The notes under the pieces are model-generated. The model did no database searches, had not been told where the DNA came from, and was given only the letters and a program-made list of their open reading frames with translations. From an uncultured Clostridia bacterium (GTDB lineage Bacteria; Bacillota; Clostridia; Christensenellales; Borkfalkiaceae): a DNA stretch of 44,704 nucleotides. The translations under genes and the position numbers were made by a program. The stretch is from positions 1-44,704 of the forward strand of contig CANQFB010000012.1 of assembly GCA_947598205.1 (NCBI GenBank), in the 5' to 3' direction. Below, piece after piece: positions 1 to 6,315 of the stretch (positions are counted from its first letter, which is position 1; each line of letters begins with the position of its first letter).

Positions 1-119
1 GCTTGATCTCAACAAAAGTTGAGAGCGAACTTACGGATCTTGAATTACGAGAAATGCTATGATTTCTACGAGTCGCCATGCGTACCCAGTATGAAAACGT
101 ACTTCGCTGTGCAGTTGTC
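1..119. other. Window edge, no gene recognised
   Basis: No coding region is supported here. A small perfect hairpin (CTCAAC, AAAA loop, GTTGAG) lies at 8-23. The surrounding bases resemble the promoter-like stretch near 26733-26764, but without a good -10 box, so no promoter is called. Confidence 0.4.
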
Positions 120-384
120 AGTTTGCGAGAAAGGTTTCGCAAAATTCTTTTATAGAATGCCGTCCGCGCGGACGCCGCAGGCGTCATCCCGAGCTTGTCG
201 AAGGATCCCGCGCGGAGCTCCGAAAATAAGGGCAAAGAATTTCGTGAGGGTTAGCTTCCATCATCTCAAAGCTCCGTCGCCCGCGACCTGAATTGTCCTC
301 AAAGACAATAAGCGTGCGGTGGCGTAGCAAATTGGGGCGCGCAGCGCAGGGAAACCCTGCTCGCGCAAGTAATTTGGAAGCGGG
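120..384 (-). repeat. Composite intergenic repeat, hairpin-core cassette copy 1
   Basis: Read on the minus strand, this stretch aligns by eye with 34829-35157 over most of its length: a GCTTCCAAAT/ACTTGC flank, a central hairpin, GCGCCCCAA, GCCACGCCACCGCACGC, CTTTGAGATG, TAACCC and CTCAC. The central hairpin here (GCAGGG/CCCTGC type) differs completely from the one in the copies at 26971 and 34983, while the flanks are conserved. It also includes the common GTCATCCCGAG...GAAGGATCCC module (about 180-215). No gene is supported inside. Confidence 0.6.
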
Positions 385-480
385 GGTAACCTGTCATTCC
401 GAGGCTTCGTAGAAGCCGAGAGAATCCCCTGATACGAAGTCCGAACATCGCAAACGTGACCCCGAAAGATACCGCCGGAA
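385..480. repeat. Foldback-type intergenic repeat fragment (GTCATTCCGAG family)
   Basis: Contains TGTCATTCCGAG, then a GGCTTC/GAAGCC hairpin, then GAGAATCCCC and GATACGAAGTCCG. The same modules recur near 13560, 38843-38985, 39048-39143 and 44284. This copy has only the left half of the element. No coding sequence is evident. Confidence 0.5.
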
Positions 481-500
481 GCAATTCAGACGTTATCCCG

Positions 501-530
501 TGTCGTTAAAGGGGGAAACTTTTAACGACA
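501..530. other. Perfect 10-bp inverted repeat upstream of 5S rRNA
   Basis: TGTCGTTAAA at 501-510 and TTTAACGACA at 521-530 form a perfect 10-bp stem with a 10-nt loop, about 40 bases before the 5S gene. There is no T-run, so it is not a standard terminator. It could be a processing or spacer structure left from an rRNA operon, but no 16S or 23S sequence lies in the window. Function is unknown. Confidence 0.5.
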
Positions 531-570
531 ATACAAAGATATATCGCGCCATGAGGCGTTATATATACCA

Positions 571-686
571 TTCCGGTGGCGATAGCAGAGAGGATCCACC
601 TGTTCCCATCCCGAACACAGAAGTTAAGCTCTCTTACGCCGAAAGTACTTGGCCTAACGGCCCGGGAGGATAGGTAGCTGCCGGAT
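571..686 (+). rRNA. rrf: 5S ribosomal RNA
   Basis: About 116 bases with the conserved 5S landmarks in order: GGTGGCGATAGC, CACCTGTTCCCATCCCGAAC, AGAAGTTAAGC and the 3' GGTAGCTGCCGG region. The ends pair (TTCCGG with CCGGAT-like bases). A processing-type stem (CGCC/GGCG with flanking AT pairs) lies just upstream at 541-568, and a strong terminator follows. No 23S or 16S is visible, so this is an isolated 5S or the tail of a rearranged operon. A broken second copy lies 130 bases downstream. Ends are approximate by a few bases. Confidence 0.93.
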
Positions 687-693
687 TTCAGAC

Positions 694-728
694 AAAAAAG
701 AAGGTATCATGCGATGCCTTCTTTTTTG
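694..728 (+). terminator. Rho-independent terminator of 5S rRNA
   Basis: A 15-bp stem (694-708 with 713-727, one G-T pair) closed by ATGC. The 5' arm starts with six A and the 3' arm ends in six T. It begins seven bases after the 5S 3' end. Confidence 0.85.
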
Positions 729-738
729 TATGCAGTTG

Positions 739-1094
739 GAGAGCTTAACTTCTGGGGCAAGCCGTACCGAGAAAGAGAGGGGAAAGCGAACTGCCGATTA
801 CGGCTTTACCGTCCCGTTAAGCTCTCTTACGCCGAAAGTACTTGGCTCACGTTCTAAATACGTCATGTTGAGCGGCGGCGAAGCCGAAGTCGAAACATCA
901 CCGCAATATAAACAAGGTGATACTTCGACGCGCCTCGTTCCTCGGCGGCTCAGTATTACAAAAGAAAGTCTCCACTTTGCCATTTCGCGCTACGCGCCAC
1001 TTCGCCTTCGGCTCGTGCCGCCCTTGGTGTAAATGAGAATGCGGGCGGGGTGGCCAACGGCCCGGGGAGGATAGGTAGCTGCCGGATTTCAGAC
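739..1094 (+). pseudogene. 5S rRNA pseudogene split by a repeat element
   Basis: Bases 816-846 repeat the middle of the intact 5S gene (TTAAGCTCTCTTACGCC onward to TACTTGGC), and 1052-1094 repeat its 3' part (CCAACGGCCCGG to CCGGATTTCAGAC). About 205 bases, including a foldback repeat at 862-959, sit between them at the TTGG/CCAACGG point. The 5' third is missing. A 15-base piece of the same 5S segment (619-633) also occurs inverted at 739-753. The 3' terminator of this copy is intact but differs from that of the first gene, which suggests a formerly independent rRNA copy. Confidence 0.8.
862..959. repeat. Foldback element inserted in 5S pseudogene
   Basis: Starts GTCATGTTGAGC and ends GGCTCAGTATTAC, with inner pairs GTCGA/TCGAC and ATCACC/GGTGAT. 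It is the same plan as the 70-bp element at 4109-4178, but with longer variable arms. The loop (GCAATATAAACAA) resembles the TATACTGC loop of other copies. Confidence 0.65.
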
Positions 1095-1123
1095 AAAAAC
1101 ACTTGCATTTGCAAGTGTTTTTT
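1095..1123 (+). terminator. Terminator of the broken 5S copy
   Basis: A perfect 12-bp stem (1095-1106 with 1111-1122), ATTT loop, then a T-run. It sits one base after the 3' fragment of the 5S pseudogene. Confidence 0.85.
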
Positions 1124-1180
1124 CTATACTAAAACGCGTCATTATAGGCCGAACGGCTTTTATGCGGTTCGATAAAGAAA

Positions 1181-1248
1181 ATCCTCGAAGGATCTCTTTA
1201 ATGAAAGTACATACTTCGTACTTCGGGATCCTTCGAGGATAGTTTTTC
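1181..1248 (-). terminator. Long inverted repeat, possible terminator for the minus-strand gene
   Basis: ATCCTCGAAGGATC (1181-1194) and its exact complement (1227-1240) flank a 32-base loop that contains a smaller GTAC-rich palindrome. On the minus strand it is followed by TTTTCTTT. It lies about 120 bases beyond the stop of the membrane protein at 1361-2938, so it may end that transcript. It could equally be another foldback repeat. Confidence 0.45.
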
Positions 1249-1360
1249 GGACATGGTATAGCCGTTTCAGCTCATTCGTCCTGTGCAGGCTTGGAATGAA
1301 GGGATATTCAAAAGCGCAATCCCTGCCGCTTGAAGCGACTGTTTTATGCCACAAGAGCGA

Positions 1361-2938
1361 TCAGGTATTGAAGATGCGCAATTCGCTGAGCTGGCGCACA
1401 CTGCGGTTGGCCTGGAACCAGATCGCGGAGAGGATCGCCCCTGCAAACAGGAGATAGAACCCGACGCCGGGGGAGACGAGCGAGAGCTTAAAGGACATCC
1501 CCAACGTGAGCCCGAAGGTGACGAGGGCAAACACGAGCGTCGGAATGAAGGCCCCGAGCCTCACTCCGAGGTTGAAATCTCTCACGCCCAAAGTCTCAAG
1601 TATGGTGAGCACACAACAGACGATCGTTCCCGCCAAAGCGAGAAGCGCAGATACCTCCACGATCACAGAGGGGATCCCGCTGAGCTGACCCAGCCCATAG
1701 ATATTGAACAAAGTCGTGCCCATGCCGTTCGAGGTAAACCATTTCAGGCAAATGCCCGAGACGCCGAGGGCCACCCCGCCGAGCGTGAACAGCATAGGGC
1801 CGTAAAGCCCGATCCACGCGACGGCCGCCTTCACCCCTTGGCCGAATCTGCGCCAGAACTCTCTGGTCTCCTCGAGGGCATATACAGGATGGATGAAGCC
1901 GAGGGCGGCGATGAACGAACCGCAGAGCAGGAGGACGGCTCCCGACGAAGAGCCCAACATGCTTCCCACGCTTTCGCCCGCTTCAATGGAGAGATGCAAA
2001 GACAGCCTTTCGGCAAACAAGAGCCCGAGAATGAAGGCGATGAAGCCGAGGAGAAGGGTGAAGATCGAGACAAACCCGCGGACGCCGCTCGAAGCCTTTA
2101 AGACGCCGATGGAGCGCAGGAGGGTCATCGCAAGGCAAAGCGCGGAGAAGATCACCGCAAGGATGGCCATCGACTTTGCCGCCATAAGAAGGGAGGGGTT
2201 TATAAGTTTGCCGAACCCTTTGATTTCAAAGGAGAAAAGCCCGGAGGATCTGAACCAAGGGACGGCGACGCCGACGATGGCGAGCACGAGGCCCGCGGTC
2301 GCGATGATGACGTCGCGGCGCATTGCGATCGCGACGAAGAATTCAGCCGCCAAATTGCGACCCTTCTTCTTTTTCACGGGAACGATGCTCTCATCTGCCG
2401 CCTCTTCCCGAGCCTTATACTTCGGACATACCTTGCCCCAAATCGCTCTGGTGGCCGCGCAGATGATCGTAAGGGCGAGGCAGGCATCCGTGACCAGGTT
2501 GAGGATGAGCCCGCCATAGCCCGCACCCCAAGTGTAGCTCGTGACCGCGATCGAGGTCGCAAACGCGGGGATGTAGAAGATCAAAGAATAGAAGGGCAGG
2601 ATGACGGTGAGCGTCTCATGCCGCCCGGGGGACTTCTTCTTCCCGAAGACGGCTACCGCGATCCCCGCCGTATAGAGCGCCGAGCATGCGAGAAATACAT
2701 ACAGGACGATGAGGCAGGCCTTCAACTTCGGGTAGGCTTGGACTGCGGCGGTGTAAGAATAGATGCCGGTGCTTCCGAAGAGCGGTACGGCAAACAGCCC
2801 GAAGAGCGAGAGGGCGAAGACCGCAAAGGCCACAAGCGGAATATACCCGATCGCCGAAAAGACTTTTTGCGCGGGGGTATTGACCCTCTGCGGCTCGGCT
2901 TCGGCAATGGCCTCCGTCGTGCAGGTTTCCGATGTCAT
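1361..2938 (-). CDS. Polytopic membrane protein with three-fold internal repeat
   Basis: 525 aa, no family recognised. The protein is a string of hydrophobic segments arranged as three similar units of four likely helices each: roughly residues 28-175, 205-355 and 380-515. In each unit the first helix ends in a short loop of the type P/W-L/F-F-x-x-x-G-I/L/M-Y/F-S-Y/F, and the fourth helix is preceded by a small-residue loop rich in G and S. Units one and two are joined by a basic linker containing four consecutive lysines. The start is fixed by AGGAGG six bases upstream and a near-perfect promoter. The gene stands alone between repeat-filled DNA and degV, transcribed divergently from degV. 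A transporter or scaffold role is possible but not shown. Confidence 0.8.
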   Translation of the reverse strand: MTSETCTTEAIAEAEPQRVNTPAQKVFSAIGYIPLVAFAVFALSLFGLFAVPLFGSTGIYSYTAAVQAYPKLKACLIVLYVFLACSALYTAGIAVAVFGKKKSPGRHETLTVILPFYSLIFYIPAFATSIAVTSYTWGAGYGGLILNLVTDACLALTIICAATRAIWGKVCPKYKAREEAADESIVPVKKKKGRNLAAEFFVAIAMRRDVIIATAGLVLAIVGVAVPWFRSSGLFSFEIKGFGKLINPSLLMAAKSMAILAVIFSALCLAMTLLRSIGVLKASSGVRGFVSIFTLLLGFIAFILGLLFAERLSLHLSIEAGESVGSMLGSSSGAVLLLCGSFIAALGFIHPVYALEETREFWRRFGQGVKAAVAWIGLYGPMLFTLGGVALGVSGICLKWFTSNGMGTTLFNIYGLGQLSGIPSVIVEVSALLALAGTIVCCVLTILETLGVRDFNLGVRLGAFIPTLVFALVTFGLTLGMSFKLSLVSPGVGFYLLFAGAILSAIWFQANRSVRQLSELRIFNT

Positions 2939-2981
2939 ATTTTTTCCTCCTTAGCATATCGAAAAATTTCGATTCGCATAT

Positions 2982-3010
2982 ATTATAGTCATAAATATAA
3001 TGTTTGTCAA
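2982..3010 (-). promoter_or_regulatory. Sigma-A promoter of the membrane repeat protein
   Basis: On the minus strand TTGACA (3005-3010), a 17-base spacer and TATAAT (2982-2987). Both boxes match consensus exactly. The leader is about 35 bases. Confidence 0.88.
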
Positions 3011-3158
3011 GACTATGACCCGAAGTTATCGTAAAAATATGAGAAGTTACGCCCTTCCTTACAAGACGCTTTAGGCGGGGAGACGCGATCCATGCCCTCG
3101 TCCGCAAATTTTCGATCGGAAAAAATGAACGCAATTTGCAAATTCATCTCTTATTTCG

Positions 3159-3187
3159 TTGACAAAGTGAACCAAATAGGGTATATT
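3159..3187 (+). promoter_or_regulatory. Sigma-A promoter of degV
   Basis: TTGACA (3159-3164), 17-base spacer, TATATT (3182-3187), about 32 bases before the degV start codon. Confidence 0.85.
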
Positions 3188-3219
3188 ATTTACAGACAAA
3201 AAGTTTTTCGGAGTAAAAA

Positions 3220-4026
3220 ATGTTGCATATCATCACAGATTCTTCCTCGGAGATCATGCCTTGGGAGGCGGAAGAGCTGGGCGTGAAGGTCATTCCGCTG
3301 ACGATCGTTTTCGGGGAGGAGGCCTATCTCGACGGCGTGGAAATGGAAAAAGATGAATTTTACCGCCGTCTCATCGGTGGAGAATTCCCGCATACCGCCC
3401 AGCCCTCGCCCGCGCAATTTCAAGAAGCCTTCCGCGCGAGCGACGGGGAGGAGACGCTCGTGCTTCTCATCTCCTCTGCGCTCTCGGGCACGGCGGACGC
3501 CGCCCGCCTCGCCGCAAAAGAATTTCCAAACGTGTATGTCTTTGAGACGGCTTGTACCACCTGCATGTTGCGCTACCTCGTGGAGGCGGCGGCCGCGAAT
3601 AGGCAAAGACCCCTTGCGGAGGTCGTCGCCCTCTTGGAAGATCTCCGCCCGCGCATCCGTCTGCATGCCTTCGTCGATACCCTCGAATATCTCTGCCGCG
3701 GGGGAAGGGTGAGGCGCGCGACCGCCTTTCTCGGGGATCTTATGAAGATCAAGCCCATCGTGGGCGTCTCGGCGGACGGGCGCGTGGTGATGACGGGCAG
3801 GGCGCACGGCCAAAAACGCGCGATCAAGGAGATCGCCGAACGCTTCACCGCAGACATGGTATGCCCCGATTATCCCGTTTACTTTTTACAGACGAATTCC
3901 GACGTGCCTGCCCGCGCCCTGATGGACGCATGTAAATGTACGCATGAACGCGTCTTTCGCATCAACTGCGCGGTGGGGGCGCATATCGGGCCCAACGCCG
4001 CGGGCATCGTTTATGTCGTAAAATAA
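3220..4026 (+). CDS. degV: DegV family fatty-acid-binding protein
   Basis: 268 aa, close to the usual DegV length of about 280. DegV/FakB proteins hold a fatty acid for presentation to a fatty-acid kinase. Visible family features: N-terminal ITDSSSEI, a TAQPSPAQF loop that lines the lipid pocket, the SSALSGTADAA motif around residues 88-98, and CRGGRV followed by MKIKPIV in the C-terminal domain. The start ATG lies after GGAG in a short leader. No FakA kinase gene is in the window, so the exact pathway partner is unknown. The gene has its own promoter and is monocistronic. Confidence 0.92.
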   Translation: MLHIITDSSSEIMPWEAEELGVKVIPLTIVFGEEAYLDGVEMEKDEFYRRLIGGEFPHTAQPSPAQFQEAFRASDGEETLVLLISSALSGTADAARLAAKEFPNVYVFETACTTCMLRYLVEAAAANRQRPLAEVVALLEDLRPRIRLHAFVDTLEYLCRGGRVRRATAFLGDLMKIKPIVGVSADGRVVMTGRAHGQKRAIKEIAERFTADMVCPDYPVYFLQTNSDVPARALMDACKCTHERVFRINCAVGAHIGPNAAGIVYVVK

Positions 4027-4108
4027 AAAAGCCCCGCCTTCAGCCTTCGGCTTGGAATGATAGCGTGGCTTGTGCTTCGGCATGACAGTGTGAACAAGCT
4101 TATGATTC

Positions 4109-4178
4109 GTCATTCCGAGCTTTGTCGAGGAATCACCTTTTTTATACTGCGGTGATGCTTCGACAGGCTCAGCATGAC
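4109..4178. repeat. 70-bp foldback element
   Basis: An imperfect inverted repeat over its whole length: GTCATTCCGAGC, GTCGA and ATCACC on the left match GGTGAT, TCGAC, GCTCAGCATGAC on the right, around a TTTTTTATACTGC centre. A left-half copy is at 16182-16226; expanded copies are at 862-959 and about 44535-44610. It has the form of a MITE, with no coding capacity. Confidence 0.7.
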
Positions 4179-4193
4179 GAATTTTAGAATGTG

Positions 4194-4254
4194 TCAACCC
4201 CTATCAGTCCCCTGCGGCGGTAGCTTTCCCTTTTGAAATGGGGAAGCCTTCTGC
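4194..4254. repeat. Partial copy of the multi-hairpin repeat (family A)
   Basis: AACCCCTATCAGTCCCC, a CTGCGGCGG hairpin remnant and CCCTTTTGAAATGGGGAAG match the order of modules in the full 100-bp unit at 26869-26970. It abuts the stop codon of the MarR-type gene on the opposite strand. Confidence 0.5.
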
Positions 4255-4695
4255 TCAAGAAAGCAGCACTTTGGCGAGTTTGTTGGAAAGGCGCACGAAG
4301 GCCTCGGCGTCGTCGCGGCCGATGATCTCGACGATCTGGTGGACCATGTCGAGGGTGCGTTCGTGCAGTTCGAGGTAGGCGTGCAGGTTGTCCCGCACGG
4401 GGCGCACGAAGGAAGTGCGGCGGTCGATCTCCCCCGAATAGCGTTCCAGAAGGCCGCGCTTCACGAGCGAATCGATGGTGCGGTTGACGAGCGATTTCAG
4501 CATGCTCGTCTCGGTCACGAGGTCTTTGAAGGAAACTTCCCCCACGCCGTCCTCGCGGTATTTGCGGTAGACGATGTTCATGATGATCGCTTCATTGTAT
4601 TGAAGCCCGTCGGTAAGCCGCGTGTTCTTGAGAAGGCCCGTAAGTCGCACCCATGCGGCAATGACGTCTTCTTCCAACATTAAATTCTTGTCCAT
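4255..4695 (-). CDS. MarR-family-like transcriptional regulator
   Basis: 146 aa, the usual MarR size. The centre carries a winged helix-turn-helix: FKDLVTETSMLKSLVNRTID as the HTH, RGLLERYSGEIDRRTSFVRP as the wing (the D-R-R/T-S pattern is typical of MarR). Helices at both ends would form the dimer interface. The start was placed at MDKNLML because GAGGTGATT lies just upstream of it; a 24-residue extension would read through the promoter. It is divergent from a 66-aa acidic protein with back-to-back promoters, a usual setting for an autoregulator. Ligand and targets are unknown. Confidence 0.85.
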   Translation of the reverse strand: MDKNLMLEEDVIAAWVRLTGLLKNTRLTDGLQYNEAIIMNIVYRKYREDGVGEVSFKDLVTETSMLKSLVNRTIDSLVKRGLLERYSGEIDRRTSFVRPVRDNLHAYLELHERTLDMVHQIVEIIGRDDAEAFVRLSNKLAKVLLS

Positions 4696-4714
4696 TGCAA
4701 TCACCTCATTTTCT

Positions 4715-4743
4715 ATTATAGTATATCGCGGGCGGAATGTCAA
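4715..4743 (-). promoter_or_regulatory. Sigma-A promoter of the MarR-type gene
   Basis: On the minus strand TTGACA (4738-4743), 17 bases, TATAAT (4715-4720); both boxes are perfect. The -35 boxes of this and the divergent promoter are 28 bases apart. Confidence 0.88.
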
Positions 4744-4760
4744 GGTCGGCCGCCCGAAAA

Positions 4761-4800
4761 ATTGCACGCGCTTGCATTTTGCCGCGGCGCATGGTATAAT
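4761..4800 (+). promoter_or_regulatory. Extended -10 promoter of the 66-aa gene, with possible operator
   Basis: TTGCAT (4772-4777), 17-base spacer, TATAAT (4795-4800) preceded by TGG, giving an extended -10. An imperfect ATTGCA-N6-TGCATT dyad (4761-4778) overlaps the -35 box and GGGCGG/CCGCCC (4730-4755) lies between the two divergent promoters. Either could be the site of the neighbouring MarR-type regulator; this is inference. Confidence 0.7.
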
Positions 4801-4821
4801 GAAAAAAAGGGGGGAGGGCAG

Positions 4822-5022
4822 ATGGACAAGCTCGCGCTCATGAAACTTTTTTCCGAATATGAAGAGCTCTCCGAGGGGGATTTTACGCCCGAAGAGATCG
4901 AGGAATACGCCGCCTATCTCGCGGGAAACGATGCGCCCCTATCTCCCGCCGAGTGGAAGGCGAAATACTTTTCCTTTTACGACGACGTAAAGGATAAATC
5001 GCTCAAAAAACAGGATTGGTAA
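4822..5022 (+). CDS. Small acidic protein divergent from MarR-type regulator
   Basis: 66 aa, about one quarter acidic residues, no signal peptide or membrane segment, no recognised family. The sequence is helical in character (LMKLFSEYEELSEGD, then FTPEEIEEYAAYLAG, then an aromatic-rich tail ending KKQDW). The ATG is preceded by GGGGAGGG and lies 21 bases from a strong extended -10 promoter, so the gene is very likely real. A hairpin with a T-run follows at 5066-5118. Divergence from a MarR-type gene suggests shared control. Function cannot be inferred. Confidence 0.7.
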   Translation: MDKLALMKLFSEYEELSEGDFTPEEIEEYAAYLAGNDAPLSPAEWKAKYFSFYDDVKDKSLKKQDW

Positions 5023-5065
5023 TATCGGAGTTTACCCATGTCCGTATCCATTCCATAAAAAAAGA

Positions 5066-5118
5066 GCCGCCCATGTCTGCGAAAGAAGAGAAGTTTCGGA
5101 CATGGTAGCGGCATTTTT
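5066..5118 (+). terminator. Terminator after the 66-aa gene
   Basis: GCCGC-CCATGTC pairs with GACATGG-TA-GCGGC across an A/G-rich loop, followed by ATTTTTC. A-run upstream may also allow bidirectional use. Confidence 0.65.
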
Positions 5119-5161
5119 CTTCATGTTCTATAAAGTTTGCAAAAAGGCGCATACTGCGGGC

Positions 5162-5371
5162 ATGAAGATCACCACCGTCATTTCATCGGCGATCCTGATC
5201 CTTTTCGGGATCTTTGCCGCCGTCTACGCCCTCTCGGGGTTCGACCTCTTGCTCTTTCTCTGCGCGGGGAGCGTTGCCGTCTACCGCGCCATCCTCTCGC
5301 TCGCGGGCGTCGCCGCCCTGTGGCTCTTCTTCTTTTTCGTCGCTTTCCGCCCCCTCAAATATCTCTCGTGA
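5162..5371 (+). CDS. Small two-helix membrane protein
   Basis: 69 aa from ATG 5162, with two hydrophobic segments (about residues 4-24 and 28-59) and a short basic end FRPLKYLS. No family recognised. In-frame upstream ATGs at 5123 and 5102 would add a basic or hydrophobic leader, but the first lies inside the preceding terminator hairpin; no start has a good ribosome site, so the start is uncertain. Convergent with the 85-aa gene at 5393-5650, with 21 bases between stops. Confidence 0.45.
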   Translation: MKITTVISSAILILFGIFAAVYALSGFDLLLFLCAGSVAVYRAILSLAGVAALWLFFFFVAFRPLKYLS

Positions 5372-5392
5372 AGGCGGGACGCCGAAGGCCGC

Positions 5393-5650
5393 TCAAAGGA
5401 GATTTTCGAGCACGAGTTTTTCAAAGTCCACGCTCTCCATGAAATCGCGCGGGCGGAACACGACGTGGCGGAATTTCGCAAAATTGAAAAGATGCGTCTT
5501 GAGCAGGACGGGCGTGGGAATATCGAGCGCGCCGCAGATCTCGGTGAGATAGCGGAAAAAATCGGCGTAAGAGAACTTTTCTCCGCTCTCATACGTCGTC
5601 TGCGCGGAGATGCGCTCATCGCGGTAAACTTTTGCCCAGATCCGAAGCAT
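5393..5650 (-). CDS. Hypothetical 85-aa protein, apparently leaderless
   Basis: 85 aa, soluble, mixed charge, ending in VDFEKLVLENLL. No family recognised; the arrangement (ALDIPTPVLLKTHLFNF and DFMESVDFEKLV) resembles small conserved Clostridia proteins of unknown function. The only sensible start, ATG 5650, lies six bases from a perfect TATAAT with a good -35, so transcription should begin at or next to the start codon. There is no room for a ribosome binding site. This makes a leaderless mRNA likely if the annotated start is right. Confidence 0.6.
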   Translation of the reverse strand: MLRIWAKVYRDERISAQTTYESGEKFSYADFFRYLTEICGALDIPTPVLLKTHLFNFAKFRHVVFRPRDFMESVDFEKLVLENLL

Positions 5651-5656
5651 ACCGCC

Positions 5657-5685
5657 ATTATAGCGAAATTCTCGGAAAAATGCAA
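5657..5685 (-). promoter_or_regulatory. Promoter placing the start site on the ATG (leaderless)
   Basis: On the minus strand TTGCAT (5680-5685), 17-base spacer, TATAAT (5657-5662), then six bases and ATG. Start-site distance for sigma-A is six to seven bases after the -10. Confidence 0.7.
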
Positions 5686-5726
5686 CTTATTGGGGAGGGA
5701 AAAGTTTTCCCTGCGCGGAAAAGAAG

Positions 5727-5755
5727 TTGACAATCGCGCGCGCATACGATATAAT
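5727..5755 (+). promoter_or_regulatory. Sigma-A promoter of the greA-lysS-holB-ricT operon
   Basis: TTGACA (5727-5732), 17 bases, TATAAT (5750-5755); perfect match. No other promoter is evident until 10643, so it likely drives five genes. The leader is about 75 bases and starts with a GC-alternating run in the spacer. Confidence 0.88.
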
Positions 5756-5836
5756 AGAGAAAACGAGCCGTGGTCTTTGGGAAGATCACGGTCATATTAT
5801 TAGAAAATTTTGCGCTTCGGCGCAGGGAGTGAAAAA

Positions 5837-6304
5837 ATGGCAGATCAGTTCTTTATGACGAAAAAGGGGTACGAAGAGGCGGTCAAACAGCTCGACTACC
5901 TCACCAAGGTCAAGCGTGCGGAGATCGTGGAGCGCATACAGGAAGCGCGTAGCCACGGGGACCTTTCCGAGAACGCCGAGTACGATGCGGCGCGGAACGA
6001 ACAGGCCGCCAACGAGGGCGAGATCGCCGAGCTCGACTATAAGATCAAAAACGCCGTCATCATCGAGGAGAACGACGATACCTCCGTCGTGCACCTCGGT
6101 TCCAAGGTCACGGTCTACGATGAAGAGCTCGGGGAGGAGGAGACCTATACCATCATGGGCACCACCGAAGTGGACGCCATGAAGAATATCATCTCCAACG
6201 AGTCCCCCGTGGGTGCGGCTCTTCTCCGCCGCAGGAAGGGGGATAAGGTCACCGTCAAGGCCCCCGACGGCGATTATGTGCTGAAGATCGTCAAGATCGA
6301 CTGA
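5837..6304 (+). CDS. greA: Transcription elongation factor GreA
   Basis: 155 aa, typical GreA length (about 158). GreA enters the RNA polymerase secondary channel and triggers cleavage of backtracked RNA. The N-terminal coiled coil carries the acidic tip motif DLSENAEYDAAR (about residues 41-52) and the C-terminal FKBP-like domain ends in GDKVTVKAPDGDY. The start MADQFF is preceded by AGGGAGTG. First gene of an operon with lysS 11 bases downstream; greA-lysS adjacency is common in Clostridia. Confidence 0.96.
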   Translation: MADQFFMTKKGYEEAVKQLDYLTKVKRAEIVERIQEARSHGDLSENAEYDAARNEQAANEGEIAELDYKIKNAVIIEENDDTSVVHLGSKVTVYDEELGEEETYTIMGTTEVDAMKNIISNESPVGAALLRRRKGDKVTVKAPDGDYVLKIVKID

Positions 6305-6315
6305 AGGAGCTTTTC

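Noticed and set aside
1..570. 16S/23S rRNA or tRNA genes upstream of 5S
   Set aside because: No rRNA or tRNA landmarks such as the TTCGA arm or 23S 3' end could be found; the sequence matches intergenic repeats instead.
709..1032. 107-codon frame covering the broken 5S copy
   Set aside because: It runs through 5S fragments and a foldback repeat; no ribosome site and no coherent protein features.
1346..2101. 251-codon plus-strand frame over the membrane protein
   Set aside because: Highly charged, repetitive composition typical of an antisense shadow; the opposite strand has promoter, ribosome site and coherent helices.
3854..3870. Recurring GACATGGTAT-like string (also near 1250, 5100, 17120, 37886, 44360)
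   Set aside because: Several occurrences lie inside conserved coding sequence in different frames; too short to separate from chance.
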